Positions 16,618 to 24,998 of a stretch of 37,814 nt of DNA are shown here, in pieces (within the stretch, counting starts at the first letter, position 1; every line of letters starts with the position of its first letter). The position numbers were made by a program, and so were the translations under genes. The notes below the pieces were generated by a model, which saw nothing but the letters and a program-made list of their open reading frames with translations, ran no database searches and was not told the DNA's origin. Origin of the DNA: Fimbriiglobus sp. (lineage in GTDB: Bacteria; Planctomycetota; Planctomycetia; Gemmatales; Gemmataceae); assembly GCA_025459365.1 (NCBI GenBank), contig JALOQR010000043.1, positions 1-37,814 of the forward strand, read 5' to 3'.

Positions 16618-16690
16618 TCACCCGTGGGGGAATCGAACCCCCACCTCCGGATTGAAAGCCCGGCGTCCTGGCCGTTAGACGGAACGGGTG
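16618..16690 (-). tRNA. tRNA-Glu(UUC)
   Basis: RC: CACCCGTTCCGTCTAACGGCCAGGACGCCGGGCTTTCAATCCGGAGGTGGGGGTTCGATTCCCCCACGGGTGA; loop CTTTCAA. Confidence 0.93.
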
Positions 16691-16700
16691 ATGAGCAGCC

Positions 16701-16738
16701 ACCAAAACGAAACCGGCCGGGGTATCACCCCCGGCCGG
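16701..16738 (-). terminator. Intrinsic terminator upstream of the tRNA array
   Basis: Minus strand: ccggccgggg-gtgata-ccccggccgg-TTTCGTTTTGG: 10-bp perfect stem plus T-rich tract. Confidence 0.75.
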
Positions 16739-16765
16739 CGTGGATCGCCAAGCTGGCTCGGGGGG

Positions 16766-16891
16766 TTATGTGACACCGCTCTGCTGGCCCGCGAGGGCGT
16801 AGACCTTCACCGCGGCGGCGAGCAACTGCTCGCGACCGCTCAACCGGCTCCGGCCGGTGCGAAGATCAGTGCTGGTATCTCGCAGGGTCAT
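16766..16891 (-). CDS. Candidate 41-aa small ORF MTLRDTSTDLRTGRSRLSGREQLLAAAVKVYALAGQQSGVT
   Basis: ATG-to-TAA ORF immediately upstream of the intrinsic terminator; no clear RBS seen. Confidence 0.3.
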   Translation of the reverse strand: MTLRDTSTDLRTGRSRLSGREQLLAAAVKVYALAGQQSGVT

Positions 16892-17028
16892 TGCAATTCA
16901 GACACGGTTCGTTGGTTTCAGGTTCGCGTCCGCCTCGGCTCATCGCCGCGGCCTCCGCTGCACACCCACAATGACGCGGGAGGCTGCAATCTGGTTCGCA
17001 GAACTGGTCAGAATCTTGCGCGCGAATT

Positions 17029-17727
17029 TCACGTCAGCAGATAAGCGAACGGCCCACGCCAGCCCTTCGGCACTTCCGCTGTCAGTGTGATCGGCTCGTT
17101 TTTGGTCGGGTGAAGGAACGAGATGCTGCGGGCGTGCAGGCCCACCGCCGGGCCGAACGGCCGGCTCGCCCCGTACTTCACGTCGCCGAACACCGGGCAC
17201 CCGCGGCTGGCGAGTTGCACGCGGAGTTGGTGCTTGCGGCCGGACTGTGGGCGAAGCTCCAGCAACATCAGCCCGGCGTGTGTGGCCTTCACCTGGAAGT
17301 GCGTACGGGCCGGCTTGGCCTCGGGTGTGTTCGGCGGGACGACGATCACCTTGTGGTTCGGATCGTCGTGGAGCAGCCAGTCGTCGAGCGTGCCCCACTG
17401 CGGCCAGGCTCGCTCGCCCTGTTCGACCACTGCCCAGTAAGTCTTTTCGATGGCGTTCTCGCGGAACTGCTCGCTCAAGCGTGCGGCGGCCTTGCTGGTG
17501 CGGGCGAACAGCAGCACGCCGGAGGTCGGCTTATCGAGGCGATGCACCACACCGAGGAACACGTTGCCCGGCTTCGCGTACCTCTCTTTCAGGTACGCCT
17601 TCACCAACTGATCGACGGTGTTATCCCCGCCGTCGAAGTGGGCCGTCGGCCACCCCGCCGGCTTGTTCACGGCCACGACGTGGTTGTCCTCGTACAGCAC
17701 GTCCAGCAGCTCGGCGAAGGAACTCAT
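17029..17727 (-). CDS. RluA-family pseudouridine synthase
   Basis: MSSFAELLDVLYEDNHVVAVNKPAGWPTAHFDG...LGVVHRLDKPTSGVLLFARTSKAAARLSEQF...KTYWAVVEG...SGRKHQLRVQLASRGCPVFGDVKYG. Confidence 0.93.
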   Translation of the reverse strand: MSSFAELLDVLYEDNHVVAVNKPAGWPTAHFDGGDNTVDQLVKAYLKERYAKPGNVFLGVVHRLDKPTSGVLLFARTSKAAARLSEQFRENAIEKTYWAVVEQGERAWPQWGTLDDWLLHDDPNHKVIVVPPNTPEAKPARTHFQVKATHAGLMLLELRPQSGRKHQLRVQLASRGCPVFGDVKYGASRPFGPAVGLHARSISFLHPTKNEPITLTAEVPKGWRGPFAYLLT

Positions 17728-17736
17728 GGCCCATCC

Positions 17737-17834
17737 CGTAGGGTGGGTCCAGCGACGGCTTCCGTCGCGCTGACCCACGTTCACCGTATCGCGTGGATCG
17801 GCGCGACGGAAGCCGTCGCTGGACCCACCCTACG
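17737..17834. repeat. 43-bp near-perfect inverted repeat (12-nt loop) ending 9 nt upstream of the RluA-family start codon
   Basis: cgtagggtgggtccagcgacggcttccgtcgcgctgacccacg ... cgtggatcggcgcgacggaagccgtcgctggacccaccctacg. Confidence 0.9.
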
Positions 17835-17887
17835 CGGCCGGCACCGGCGGCAGGCGGCGGGGCTAGAGCCGCTGTACGAGCAGACGC

Positions 17888-18784
17888 TCAAGTCGCTGCG
17901 GATCCGGTGACGGCCGGTACCGGCGGAAGGCGACGGGGCTGCGACGTCTTGTTCATCAGGAAGACCTGCTCGACCCACGCGGCGCGAGCCAGGAGCGATT
18001 CCTCCCGGTATTCGGATCCGACGAACTGGGCGGCCAGGGGCATTCCGTCCTCAGACCAGCCGAGCGGCACGGACACCACCGGCAGGCCGAGAAAGCTCCA
18101 CGGGGTGTTGCACCAGGCGTTGCCAGTAGTTTCCGGTGTTGGGGCCGCGTCGAGTGTGGCGGGGGTGAATAGAGCTTGGGGTGAGTCGGGCAGCACGACC
18201 CGCCAGCACAACTCGCGATTGATGTGCTCGGCATGGCCGTGTTCCTCGTCCGTCGTCGCGAGACCCTTTTCGATGAGCTCCGCGATCTTCGGCGGGTAGT
18301 CGTCGCGGTGGCGGAGGTACCTGTTCCGGTGAACGCGGGCGGCTTCGACAGCCATCACAGTAAGGTGGGCGCGGTGGATTTGTGCGAACTCCGCCGGGAG
18401 CACCACCGATCCGATTCCGGCGTCTGCGTCGGCGAGCGTGTTCAAGTCGCGTTCGACCCTTTGCATGAACTTCGCGACCGCGTGGCTTAGCGTGTTCGGA
18501 AACATCTCGACAGGTTTGTGAAACCGCACGCGGAACAATCGCCCGCGGTCCTGCTCCCGTTCCGACCCGATCCGGGCGACTTCGCCGTCCACGACGGACA
18601 CACAGGCCGGCACCGGTTTCTCTCGCGTGCGGAACGCACGGGGGTCATACCCGGCAACTACTTCAAACACCACCGCCAAATCCCGCACGCAGTTCGCCAT
18701 CACGCCGATGTGATCCAAACTCGGCGCCAGGGGCAGCACGCCGTTCACGCTGATGCGGCCGTGGGTCGGCTTCAGGGCACACAC
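17888..18784 (-). CDS. Amidase, C-terminal part (frame-disrupted)
   Basis: Open frame extends upstream to about 18825 (TGGSLIRPASYCGVCALKPTHGRISVNGVLPLAPSLDHIGVMANCVRDLAVVFEVVAGYDP). Confidence 0.8.
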   Translation of the reverse strand: MCALKPTHGRISVNGVLPLAPSLDHIGVMANCVRDLAVVFEVVAGYDPRAFRTREKPVPACVSVVDGEVARIGSEREQDRGRLFRVRFHKPVEMFPNTLSHAVAKFMQRVERDLNTLADADAGIGSVVLPAEFAQIHRAHLTVMAVEAARVHRNRYLRHRDDYPPKIAELIEKGLATTDEEHGHAEHINRELCWRVVLPDSPQALFTPATLDAAPTPETTGNAWCNTPWSFLGLPVVSVPLGWSEDGMPLAAQFVGSEYREESLLARAAWVEQVFLMNKTSQPRRLPPVPAVTGSAAT

Positions 18785-19289
18785 CCCGCAGTAACTCGCC
18801 GGGCGGATCAGGCTGCCGCCGGTTTGCCGCCGCGGCGCTGCCGCTGCTGCTCCCGCCGGGTGTGCGGTCGAGGTTCCACGGGTTGCGGGTCACCGGCGGG
18901 TCGAGGTATGCGTACGCCGTCGTCACCGTCTTCCCGAGGATGATCGCCCCGGCCTGCCGCAGCCGTTCAACGCAAGTGGCATCCTGCCGCGCGTAGCTGT
19001 TCGCCCACCGCTTCGACCCGCACCCGGTCGGCATGTCGAACACGTCGATGATGTCCTTGATGCCGGTCGGGATGCCGTGCAGCGGCCCGCGGTAGTGGCC
19101 GGCCTTGATCTCGTCGGTGGCTTTCGCGGCCTCCTGGCGTGCCCGCTCGCGGTCGAGGTACACCCACGCCTTTACTGCTGGCTCGTAAACGTCGATGCGG
19201 CGGAGGCACTGCTCCAGCAGTTCGGAGGGGGTGAGTTCGCCGGTGCGGAGGAGCGGGGCGGCTGCGGTGATGGTGAGCGGCTCGGACAT
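18663..19289 (-). CDS. Amidase, N-terminal part (frame-disrupted)
   Basis: MSEPLTITAAAPLLRTGELTPSELLEQCLRRID...GPLHGIPTGIKDIIDVFDMPTGCGS...DRTPGGSSSGSAAAA, then out-of-frame sequence. Confidence 0.8.
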   Translation of the reverse strand: MSEPLTITAAAPLLRTGELTPSELLEQCLRRIDVYEPAVKAWVYLDRERARQEAAKATDEIKAGHYRGPLHGIPTGIKDIIDVFDMPTGCGSKRWANSYARQDATCVERLRQAGAIILGKTVTTAYAYLDPPVTRNPWNLDRTPGGSSSGSAAAANRRQPDPPGELLRGVCPEADPRPHQRERRAAPGAEFGSHRRDGELRAGFGGGV

Positions 19290-19303
19290 GGGGCGATCCT
19301 GAT

Positions 19304-20641
19304 TCACCTGGCTGGAATCAACTCGTAGCAGCACAGCTTACCCCTTCCACGAACGTACATCAGCCCGCGGGCGACCACCGGCGGCGCCCAACACGGCGGC
19401 CGGAGGTCGGGGTTGTCTCGTTCGTTCCACTCGGCCAGCTTTTCGAACTTCTCCGGGTTCGCCTTCACCAGCATGAGCGTGCCGTCTTCGGTGAGCACCA
19501 CGAGGTGGCCGTCCACCTTCGTGAGCGTGCTGCGGCGCGTCCGGGGCTGCTTCCACTTCACCTCACCGGTAGCCAACTCCACGCATCGCACGTCGCCTTC
19601 GGGTTCGTGCCGGCCGCTGCTGCCAAACAAGTACTTCCCCTCCACCACCGGCGTACACCAGTGCCCGCGGAGCGACTTGTCCCCCTCGGCATCGGCGTCG
19701 CTCCAGATCGTTTCGAGCTTGAAGTCCTTGGTCACCCGCAGGCAAACGGCTCCCTTTTCGTAGCACTCGGTGAGCAGGATCGTGTCACCGACAACCACCG
19801 GATTGGCGGCGTTGACGCTCTCCTGCATCTTCGCTCGCCACTTGAACGCGAACCGCTCCTTGCCGCTCTCGGGATCGACGCCGACCAGCCCGCCGCGGGC
19901 GAAGTAGAGCACCGTTGCTTTTCCGTGGAAGGTGGCGAGCAATGGGCTGCTGTAGCTCGCCAGTTCGTCGGTCGCCTTCCACAACTCCTTGCCGGTCTTC
20001 TTGTCGAACGCCACCAGCCCGCTGCCATTGCCCGTGGCGGTTCGCAGATCGACTGGCCGGTTGCCATCCGGGCTGCCACCAACGGCCACAATGAGCCGAT
20101 CACCGGCCACCAGCGGTACGCTCCCCACGCCGAAGAAATTCTGGTGGACGTGGTACGTCTTCTTCGTGTTGACCTTCCACACCTCTTTCCCGTCAGCGGT
20201 GGAAATGCAGTAAAGCATCCCTTCGGGGCCGAGGATGAACACCCGCTCGCCATCGACGACGGGGCACGCCCGTGGGCCGGGTTCGTACCCGTAGAGGTCT
20301 TCGTAGTCGGTGGCGTACTCGAACTTCCAGAGGAACTTGCCCGTCTCGGCGTGGCGGGCGGTGAGGGTACAGTTGTCGTCGAAGCGGTCGAAATGGAACA
20401 GCCGTCCGTCGGCCACTACCGGAGGTGCGTATCCCTCACCGAGCCGGCACTCCCACACTTTGTTCAGGCCGTCTTTGGGCCAGGCGGTGAGGATCCCCTT
20501 GTCGGGCGAGGAGAAGTCGGCGTTTGGCCCGCCGAGCGTTGGCCAGTCGATGCCGGTGCGGGCTGGCCTGGGCGACTCGGGCGGGGCCTTTGGAGCACAC
20601 CCGGCGAGGAGGAGGAGCAGGAGCGAAAGACGGCGCATCAT
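19304..20641 (-). CDS. PQQ-binding-like beta-propeller lipoprotein
   Basis: Lipobox-like LLLLLLAGCAPKAP; repeats LVAFDKKTGKELWKATDELASYSSPLL, GPEGMLYCISTADGKEVWKVNTKKTYH. Confidence 0.88.
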   Translation of the reverse strand: MMRRLSLLLLLLAGCAPKAPPESPRPARTGIDWPTLGGPNADFSSPDKGILTAWPKDGLNKVWECRLGEGYAPPVVADGRLFHFDRFDDNCTLTARHAETGKFLWKFEYATDYEDLYGYEPGPRACPVVDGERVFILGPEGMLYCISTADGKEVWKVNTKKTYHVHQNFFGVGSVPLVAGDRLIVAVGGSPDGNRPVDLRTATGNGSGLVAFDKKTGKELWKATDELASYSSPLLATFHGKATVLYFARGGLVGVDPESGKERFAFKWRAKMQESVNAANPVVVGDTILLTECYEKGAVCLRVTKDFKLETIWSDADAEGDKSLRGHWCTPVVEGKYLFGSSGRHEPEGDVRCVELATGEVKWKQPRTRRSTLTKVDGHLVVLTEDGTLMLVKANPEKFEKLAEWNERDNPDLRPPCWAPPVVARGLMYVRGRGKLCCYELIPAR

Positions 20642-20652
20642 GTCTCCAGATT

Positions 20653-20752
20653 ATTCACCGCGGAGGGCGCGAAGAATGTCCGCAGAGAGTTCGGGAACAC
20701 ATCATTACTCCCCTGTCTTCTCTCTGCGCCTTCCGCGCCCTCCGCGGTGAAT
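20653..20752. repeat. Compound inverted repeat (19-bp outer stem attcaccgcggagggcgcg plus inner cgcagagag)
   Basis: Left 20653-20671 pairs with 20734-20752; inner 20681-20689 pairs with 20720-20728. Confidence 0.85.
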
Positions 20753-20759
20753 GTTTCAT

Positions 20760-21935
20760 TCAAACCTTCTCGACGATCATCGCCACCGCGTTGCCGCCGC
20801 CCAGGCAGAGGGACGCCAGCCCGTACCGCCCGCCGCGAGCATGCAGAGCGTGGACGAGCGTGACCAGCACCCGTGCCCCGCTCGCCCCGATCGGGTGGCC
20901 CAGTGCCACCGCCCCGCCGTTCACGTTCACCTTTGCCTCGTCCAGGTTCAACTCCTTGCCACACGCCAGCATCTGCGCCGCGAATGCTTCATTCAACTCC
21001 CACAGGTCGATGTCGGACGCCTTCAGCCCAGCCTTGCTCAGCACCATCTGCACGGCCGGCACCGGGGCGATGAAGATGTCTTTCGGCGACACTCCGCTGG
21101 TGGCGTATGCGACGATGCGGGCGAGCGGCTTCACCGCGAGCTTGCCGATGGCATCACTGGATGCCACCACCACTGCCGCCGCCCCGTCGCTGAGTTGCGA
21201 TGCATTGCCGGCGGTTACGGTGCCGTCGGAGCGAAATGCTGGGCGGAGCTTGGCCAGCCCCTCGGCGGTGCTCTCGGCCCGGATGCCTTCGTCCTTGCTC
21301 ACGGTGGTCGTTTTCGTCCCACTGCCCACCGTCACCGGTACCACTTCCCCGCCAAACGCTCCGTTCGCCCATGCCGCCGCCGCCCGCTGGTGGCTCTGGG
21401 CGCTGAAGCGGTCTTGGTCTGCCCGGCTGACCGCACACTTCGTGGCAATGTGCTCGGCTGCCTCGCCCATGGGCCAGTTCTCGAACGCACACCACAGCCC
21501 ATCCTGGATGAGCGAATCCTTCGCCGTCTGGTCGCCGTATTTGTACCCGCCGCGCACGTTCGGCAACAGGAATGGAGCGCGGCTCATGCTCTCCATGCCA
21601 CCCGCCACTACCACGTTCGCATCGCCGGCCTTGATGCTCTGAGCCGCGAGCATAACCGCTTTCAACCCGCTCCCGCACACCTTGTTGACGGTGTACGCCG
21701 GTACGGTGTCGGGCAGGCCGCCGAAGAGGGCCGCCTGCCGGGCCGGGGCCTGACCCAACCCGGCTTGCACGACGCACCCCATCACCACCTCGTCGACCGC
21801 CGACGGGGTGACGTTCGCCCGTTTCACGGCCTCGGCGACGGCAATGGCCCCGAGTTTCGGAGCAGGGATCTCTGAAAGACCACCGAGGAACTTGCCGATC
21901 GGCGTGCGGACGGCGGACAGAAGGAAGGCGTCCAT
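20760..21935 (-). CDS. Acetyl-CoA acetyltransferase (thiolase)
   Basis: AVRTPIGKFLGGL, NKVCGSGLKAVMLAAQSI, GGMESMSRAPFLL, NVNGGAVALGHPIGASGARVLVTLVHAL, CLGGGNAVAMIVE. Confidence 0.95.
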   Translation of the reverse strand: MDAFLLSAVRTPIGKFLGGLSEIPAPKLGAIAVAEAVKRANVTPSAVDEVVMGCVVQAGLGQAPARQAALFGGLPDTVPAYTVNKVCGSGLKAVMLAAQSIKAGDANVVVAGGMESMSRAPFLLPNVRGGYKYGDQTAKDSLIQDGLWCAFENWPMGEAAEHIATKCAVSRADQDRFSAQSHQRAAAAWANGAFGGEVVPVTVGSGTKTTTVSKDEGIRAESTAEGLAKLRPAFRSDGTVTAGNASQLSDGAAAVVVASSDAIGKLAVKPLARIVAYATSGVSPKDIFIAPVPAVQMVLSKAGLKASDIDLWELNEAFAAQMLACGKELNLDEAKVNVNGGAVALGHPIGASGARVLVTLVHALHARGGRYGLASLCLGGGNAVAMIVEKV

Positions 21936-22069
21936 GATTTCACCGGGGAGGAGGTGTCTGCGTATTGTATCCCGCGGATTTCACCCCTCGCCGACGGAGA
22001 GAGTGCCCCCGGAGGCATCCTGCCGGGAGCCGGTGAAGCAGTTGAGCTTGTTGGAAGTGGTGGTGTGCG

Positions 22070-23332
22070 TCAAACCGCCGTATCCTGGCTCTTCAGGAGC
22101 GAGCGCAGTTGCCGATTCGATTCCTGGGCGTCAAGCGGTTTGGCCAGCAGCGGGATGCCGCTCATCCGGCGGAACACCGCCGACATGTACGGAGAGACAC
22201 GAGCCATTCCACATCGCACCACGTTTGGCCGGGTCTGCCCCCAGTTGGCCAGGAGGCGCCCGCCGGTAAGGCCGGGTTGTTCCAGATCGACCAGCAGTGC
22301 CCGGACTTGAGCCGCATGGCGGTCGAGTACTTCTTCCGCGTCGGTCGGCGTGGAGAACGACCACACCCGCCAGCCGAGTTGACGTAATGCCTGGCCCGCC
22401 CTGCGTCGGTGGTCGGGGTCGGGATCGATGACGACGACCAACGGTTGATCGCCGTTCTCATCCCCATCGCCACGGGCGTCATTCGCAGGGCCGGGGGGCA
22501 GCCCCGGAGTAGGTGTCACGGCAATCCCGCGGGCGGCGGCCAGTTCACGCCGCAAAGTTGTCAACGCATTGACGAGTGCCTCTGGGTCGGCCAGGCGAAC
22601 CGTCGCGATCTCCGGGGCATCGGGGCCGATCCCGACGGGGACACCACCCCCCTTGAGAGTCGCAATCATCCCCTCGGCATCGTTGGGGGCGTCCCCGAAA
22701 TAGACCGGTAAGGGCGATGGGTGCCGTGCCCGCTCGTGTTCCAGGATCGCCTCCACCGCGGTTCCCTTGTCCCACCCGCCGAACGGTGTCACCTCGATGG
22801 CCTCCGACACCACCCGAAAACGGACGCCGTCGAGCGCCGCGAGGCGGTTGCACACTTCCAACCGGAAGCAGACGGCGTTGAGCGGGAGTAACCCGCGGAA
22901 ATGAATCGCCAGGGCAGCAGGTTTTCGTTCGACCCAGGTGCCGGGGAACGATCGCAGGGGGTCGAGCAGGTGTTCGTGAACGGCGTTCAGTGTGTGCTCG
23001 AACTCGGCACACCCAGGGTAGCCCCGCCGATCGCCACGGAGGTCGATCTCCAACCCACCCGAACCGGCGAAGTAGAGATCCTCCAAGCCGACCCGCGACT
23101 TAACCTCGTCAAGCCCCCGCCCACTGAGCACCGCCGCCGACACATCGGGCAGGGAGGTCAGGCCCGCGAGCAGTTCACGGGTGGTGGCGGGCAGGAACGC
23201 CAGACTCGGGTGCCGGACGATAGGAGTGAGGGTGCCATCGTAGTCGAAGAGAAAGACCACGGGGCGGCCGTGCCGGTACTCGCGGACGAGTCCGTCTACC
23301 CACCCAGAGCTCGCACCGGAGTGGTACGTCAT
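22070..23332 (-). CDS. otsB: Trehalose-6-phosphate phosphatase with C-terminal receiver-like domain
   Basis: HAD motif VVFLFDYDGTLTPI, PVYFGDAPNDAEGM; C-terminus QPLVVVIDPDPDHRRRAGQALRQLGWRVWSF...ALLVDLEQPGLTG...IPLLAKPLDAQ resembles a REC fold. Confidence 0.88.
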   Translation of the reverse strand: MTYHSGASSGWVDGLVREYRHGRPVVFLFDYDGTLTPIVRHPSLAFLPATTRELLAGLTSLPDVSAAVLSGRGLDEVKSRVGLEDLYFAGSGGLEIDLRGDRRGYPGCAEFEHTLNAVHEHLLDPLRSFPGTWVERKPAALAIHFRGLLPLNAVCFRLEVCNRLAALDGVRFRVVSEAIEVTPFGGWDKGTAVEAILEHERARHPSPLPVYFGDAPNDAEGMIATLKGGGVPVGIGPDAPEIATVRLADPEALVNALTTLRRELAAARGIAVTPTPGLPPGPANDARGDGDENGDQPLVVVIDPDPDHRRRAGQALRQLGWRVWSFSTPTDAEEVLDRHAAQVRALLVDLEQPGLTGGRLLANWGQTRPNVVRCGMARVSPYMSAVFRRMSGIPLLAKPLDAQESNRQLRSLLKSQDTAV

Positions 23333-24912
23333 GCGATCCCCATCGACAGGCGGAGTGTATCGAGAGACTGATAACGAGCGAGCAACGCTCGTGCCTCATC
23401 CTCGGAAGGCGGGGTCATGCCGAGCGGTTCTGGGGTGGAGGTCGGCTCGACCATCCGGCCCACCTCGGACAACAGATGCCCCGCCCAGCGGAAGATGTTG
23501 TGTTCGTCCACCTGTTGCCGCATCTTCCGCATCCGCCGCCGTTGTTCGTCGGGCGGCATCGTGAGTGCTGCCAGCAACCCCTCGGCGGTCTGCCGGACAT
23601 CGAACGGGTTGACCAGCACAGCGTCGGTCAGTTCGCGGGCCGCCCCGGTGAACCGGGAGAGGACGAGCACGCCCTGTTCGTCGGTGCGGGCCGACACGAA
23701 CTCTTTGGCTACCAGATTCATGCCGTCGTGCAAGCTGCTGACCACGCATCCGGCTGCCATCCGGTAGAGCAGGAAGATGTCTTCTGGCCCGGTGTGTTCG
23801 TTCAGGAAGACCACCGGTTGCCAGTTCGGTGTCCCGTGTTCCCAGTTGATGCGTTCGGCCAGCGTTTGCACTTCATCGTTGAGGTCGCGGTACGCTGGCA
23901 AGTGAGTGCGGCTCGGTGCTCCCACCTGGAGAAAGTGGAATCGCCCCTTCCACTCCGGGTGTTGTTCGAGCAGATCGTTCACGGCAAGTAGGCGTTCGGG
24001 AATGCCCTTGGTGTAGTCGACGCGATCGACCCCCACCAAAAGGGTGCGATCGCCGAGGCGATGCCGTTTGCGAAGTTGTTTGGCCCGCTGCTCCCAGTCG
24101 TCGCTGAGGTATTTCTCGGCCAATCCCGGATCGACGCTGATCGGATGAGGGCGAACGCGCGTGGTCTGGCCGTTCCGCTCGACGGCGAAGCGTTCGCGGT
24201 CGATGCGGCACTCGAGGGTTCGATCGACAGTCTCGAGGAAGTTGTTGCAGTGGTACTGGATGTGGAACGACATCAGGTCGTTACCGAGCATCCCTTCGAG
24301 GAGTTCCGGCCCCCAGGGGCAAACGCGGAACGTCTCCGGGTTCGGCCACGGGATGTGCCAGAAGTGAGCGATCACCAAATCGGGGCGGGCTTGCTTGAGC
24401 AACCGTGGCAGGAGGGCGAAGTGATAATCCTGCACAAAGACAAGTGCCGGGCCGCCTTGCGCTTCCTCAAGGACGGCCGCGGCGAAGATCTCATTGACTT
24501 CCTGATACGCCTGCCAGTGGGCCGGGTCGAATGTCGGGCGAGCATACACCTGATGGCACAGCGGCCACAGCCCACCGTTGGCGAAACCGTAGTAGTACCC
24601 CTCTTCTTGTTCCTTGGTGAGCCATACACGACGAAGGGTGTAGCTCGGGTCGTCGGGCGGTACTCGGAGCCGGCCCCTGGCATCCACCGACTGAAGATCC
24701 GCGTCGCCCGACCCATGCGCGACCCAAGTGCCGCCGCACGCCCGCATGACTGGGTCGAGAGCGGTCGTCAACCCGCCGGCGGGCCGAATACACTCGACCT
24801 CCCCATCGCGGAAGCGATGGATGTACGGCTCGCGGTTGGCCACCACAATCAACTTGGCCCCGCCCAGGCGGGTACGGGCAACCGATTCCAACCGTTCCTG
24901 GCTCCATCCCAT
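23329..24912 (-). CDS. otsA: Trehalose-6-phosphate synthase (GT20)
   Basis: MGWSQERLESVARTRLGGAKLIVVANREPYIHRF; VFVQDYHFALLPRLLKQARPDLVIAHFWHIPWPNPE; LLVGVDRVDYTKGIPERLLAV; DGMNLVAKEFVSAR; overlaps otsB by 4 nt (ATGA). Confidence 0.93.
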   Translation of the reverse strand: MGWSQERLESVARTRLGGAKLIVVANREPYIHRFRDGEVECIRPAGGLTTALDPVMRACGGTWVAHGSGDADLQSVDARGRLRVPPDDPSYTLRRVWLTKEQEEGYYYGFANGGLWPLCHQVYARPTFDPAHWQAYQEVNEIFAAAVLEEAQGGPALVFVQDYHFALLPRLLKQARPDLVIAHFWHIPWPNPETFRVCPWGPELLEGMLGNDLMSFHIQYHCNNFLETVDRTLECRIDRERFAVERNGQTTRVRPHPISVDPGLAEKYLSDDWEQRAKQLRKRHRLGDRTLLVGVDRVDYTKGIPERLLAVNDLLEQHPEWKGRFHFLQVGAPSRTHLPAYRDLNDEVQTLAERINWEHGTPNWQPVVFLNEHTGPEDIFLLYRMAAGCVVSSLHDGMNLVAKEFVSARTDEQGVLVLSRFTGAARELTDAVLVNPFDVRQTAEGLLAALTMPPDEQRRRMRKMRQQVDEHNIFRWAGHLLSEVGRMVEPTSTPEPLGMTPPSEDEARALLARYQSLDTLRLSMGIA

Positions 24913-24982
24913 GAGTCCACCCTCCCGGAGTTTCCGGTGAATGCCCACGTCGGGTGGGGCACACGATTTGCGAGTTGGCTTT

Positions 24983-24998
24983 GGCAATGCCCATGCCA
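24983..24998 (-). promoter_or_regulatory. Predicted sigma54 (-24/-12) promoter driving otsA-otsB
   Basis: Minus strand TGGCATG-GGCA-TTGCC vs consensus TGGCAYR-N4-TTGCW; GG and GC elements correctly spaced; 70 nt upstream of otsA ATG. Confidence 0.6.

Noticed and set aside
15363-16690. tRNA array as a prophage or integrative element att site
   Set aside because: No integrase, transposase, phage gene or flanking direct repeat was seen in this window; neighbouring genes are housekeeping or hypothetical.
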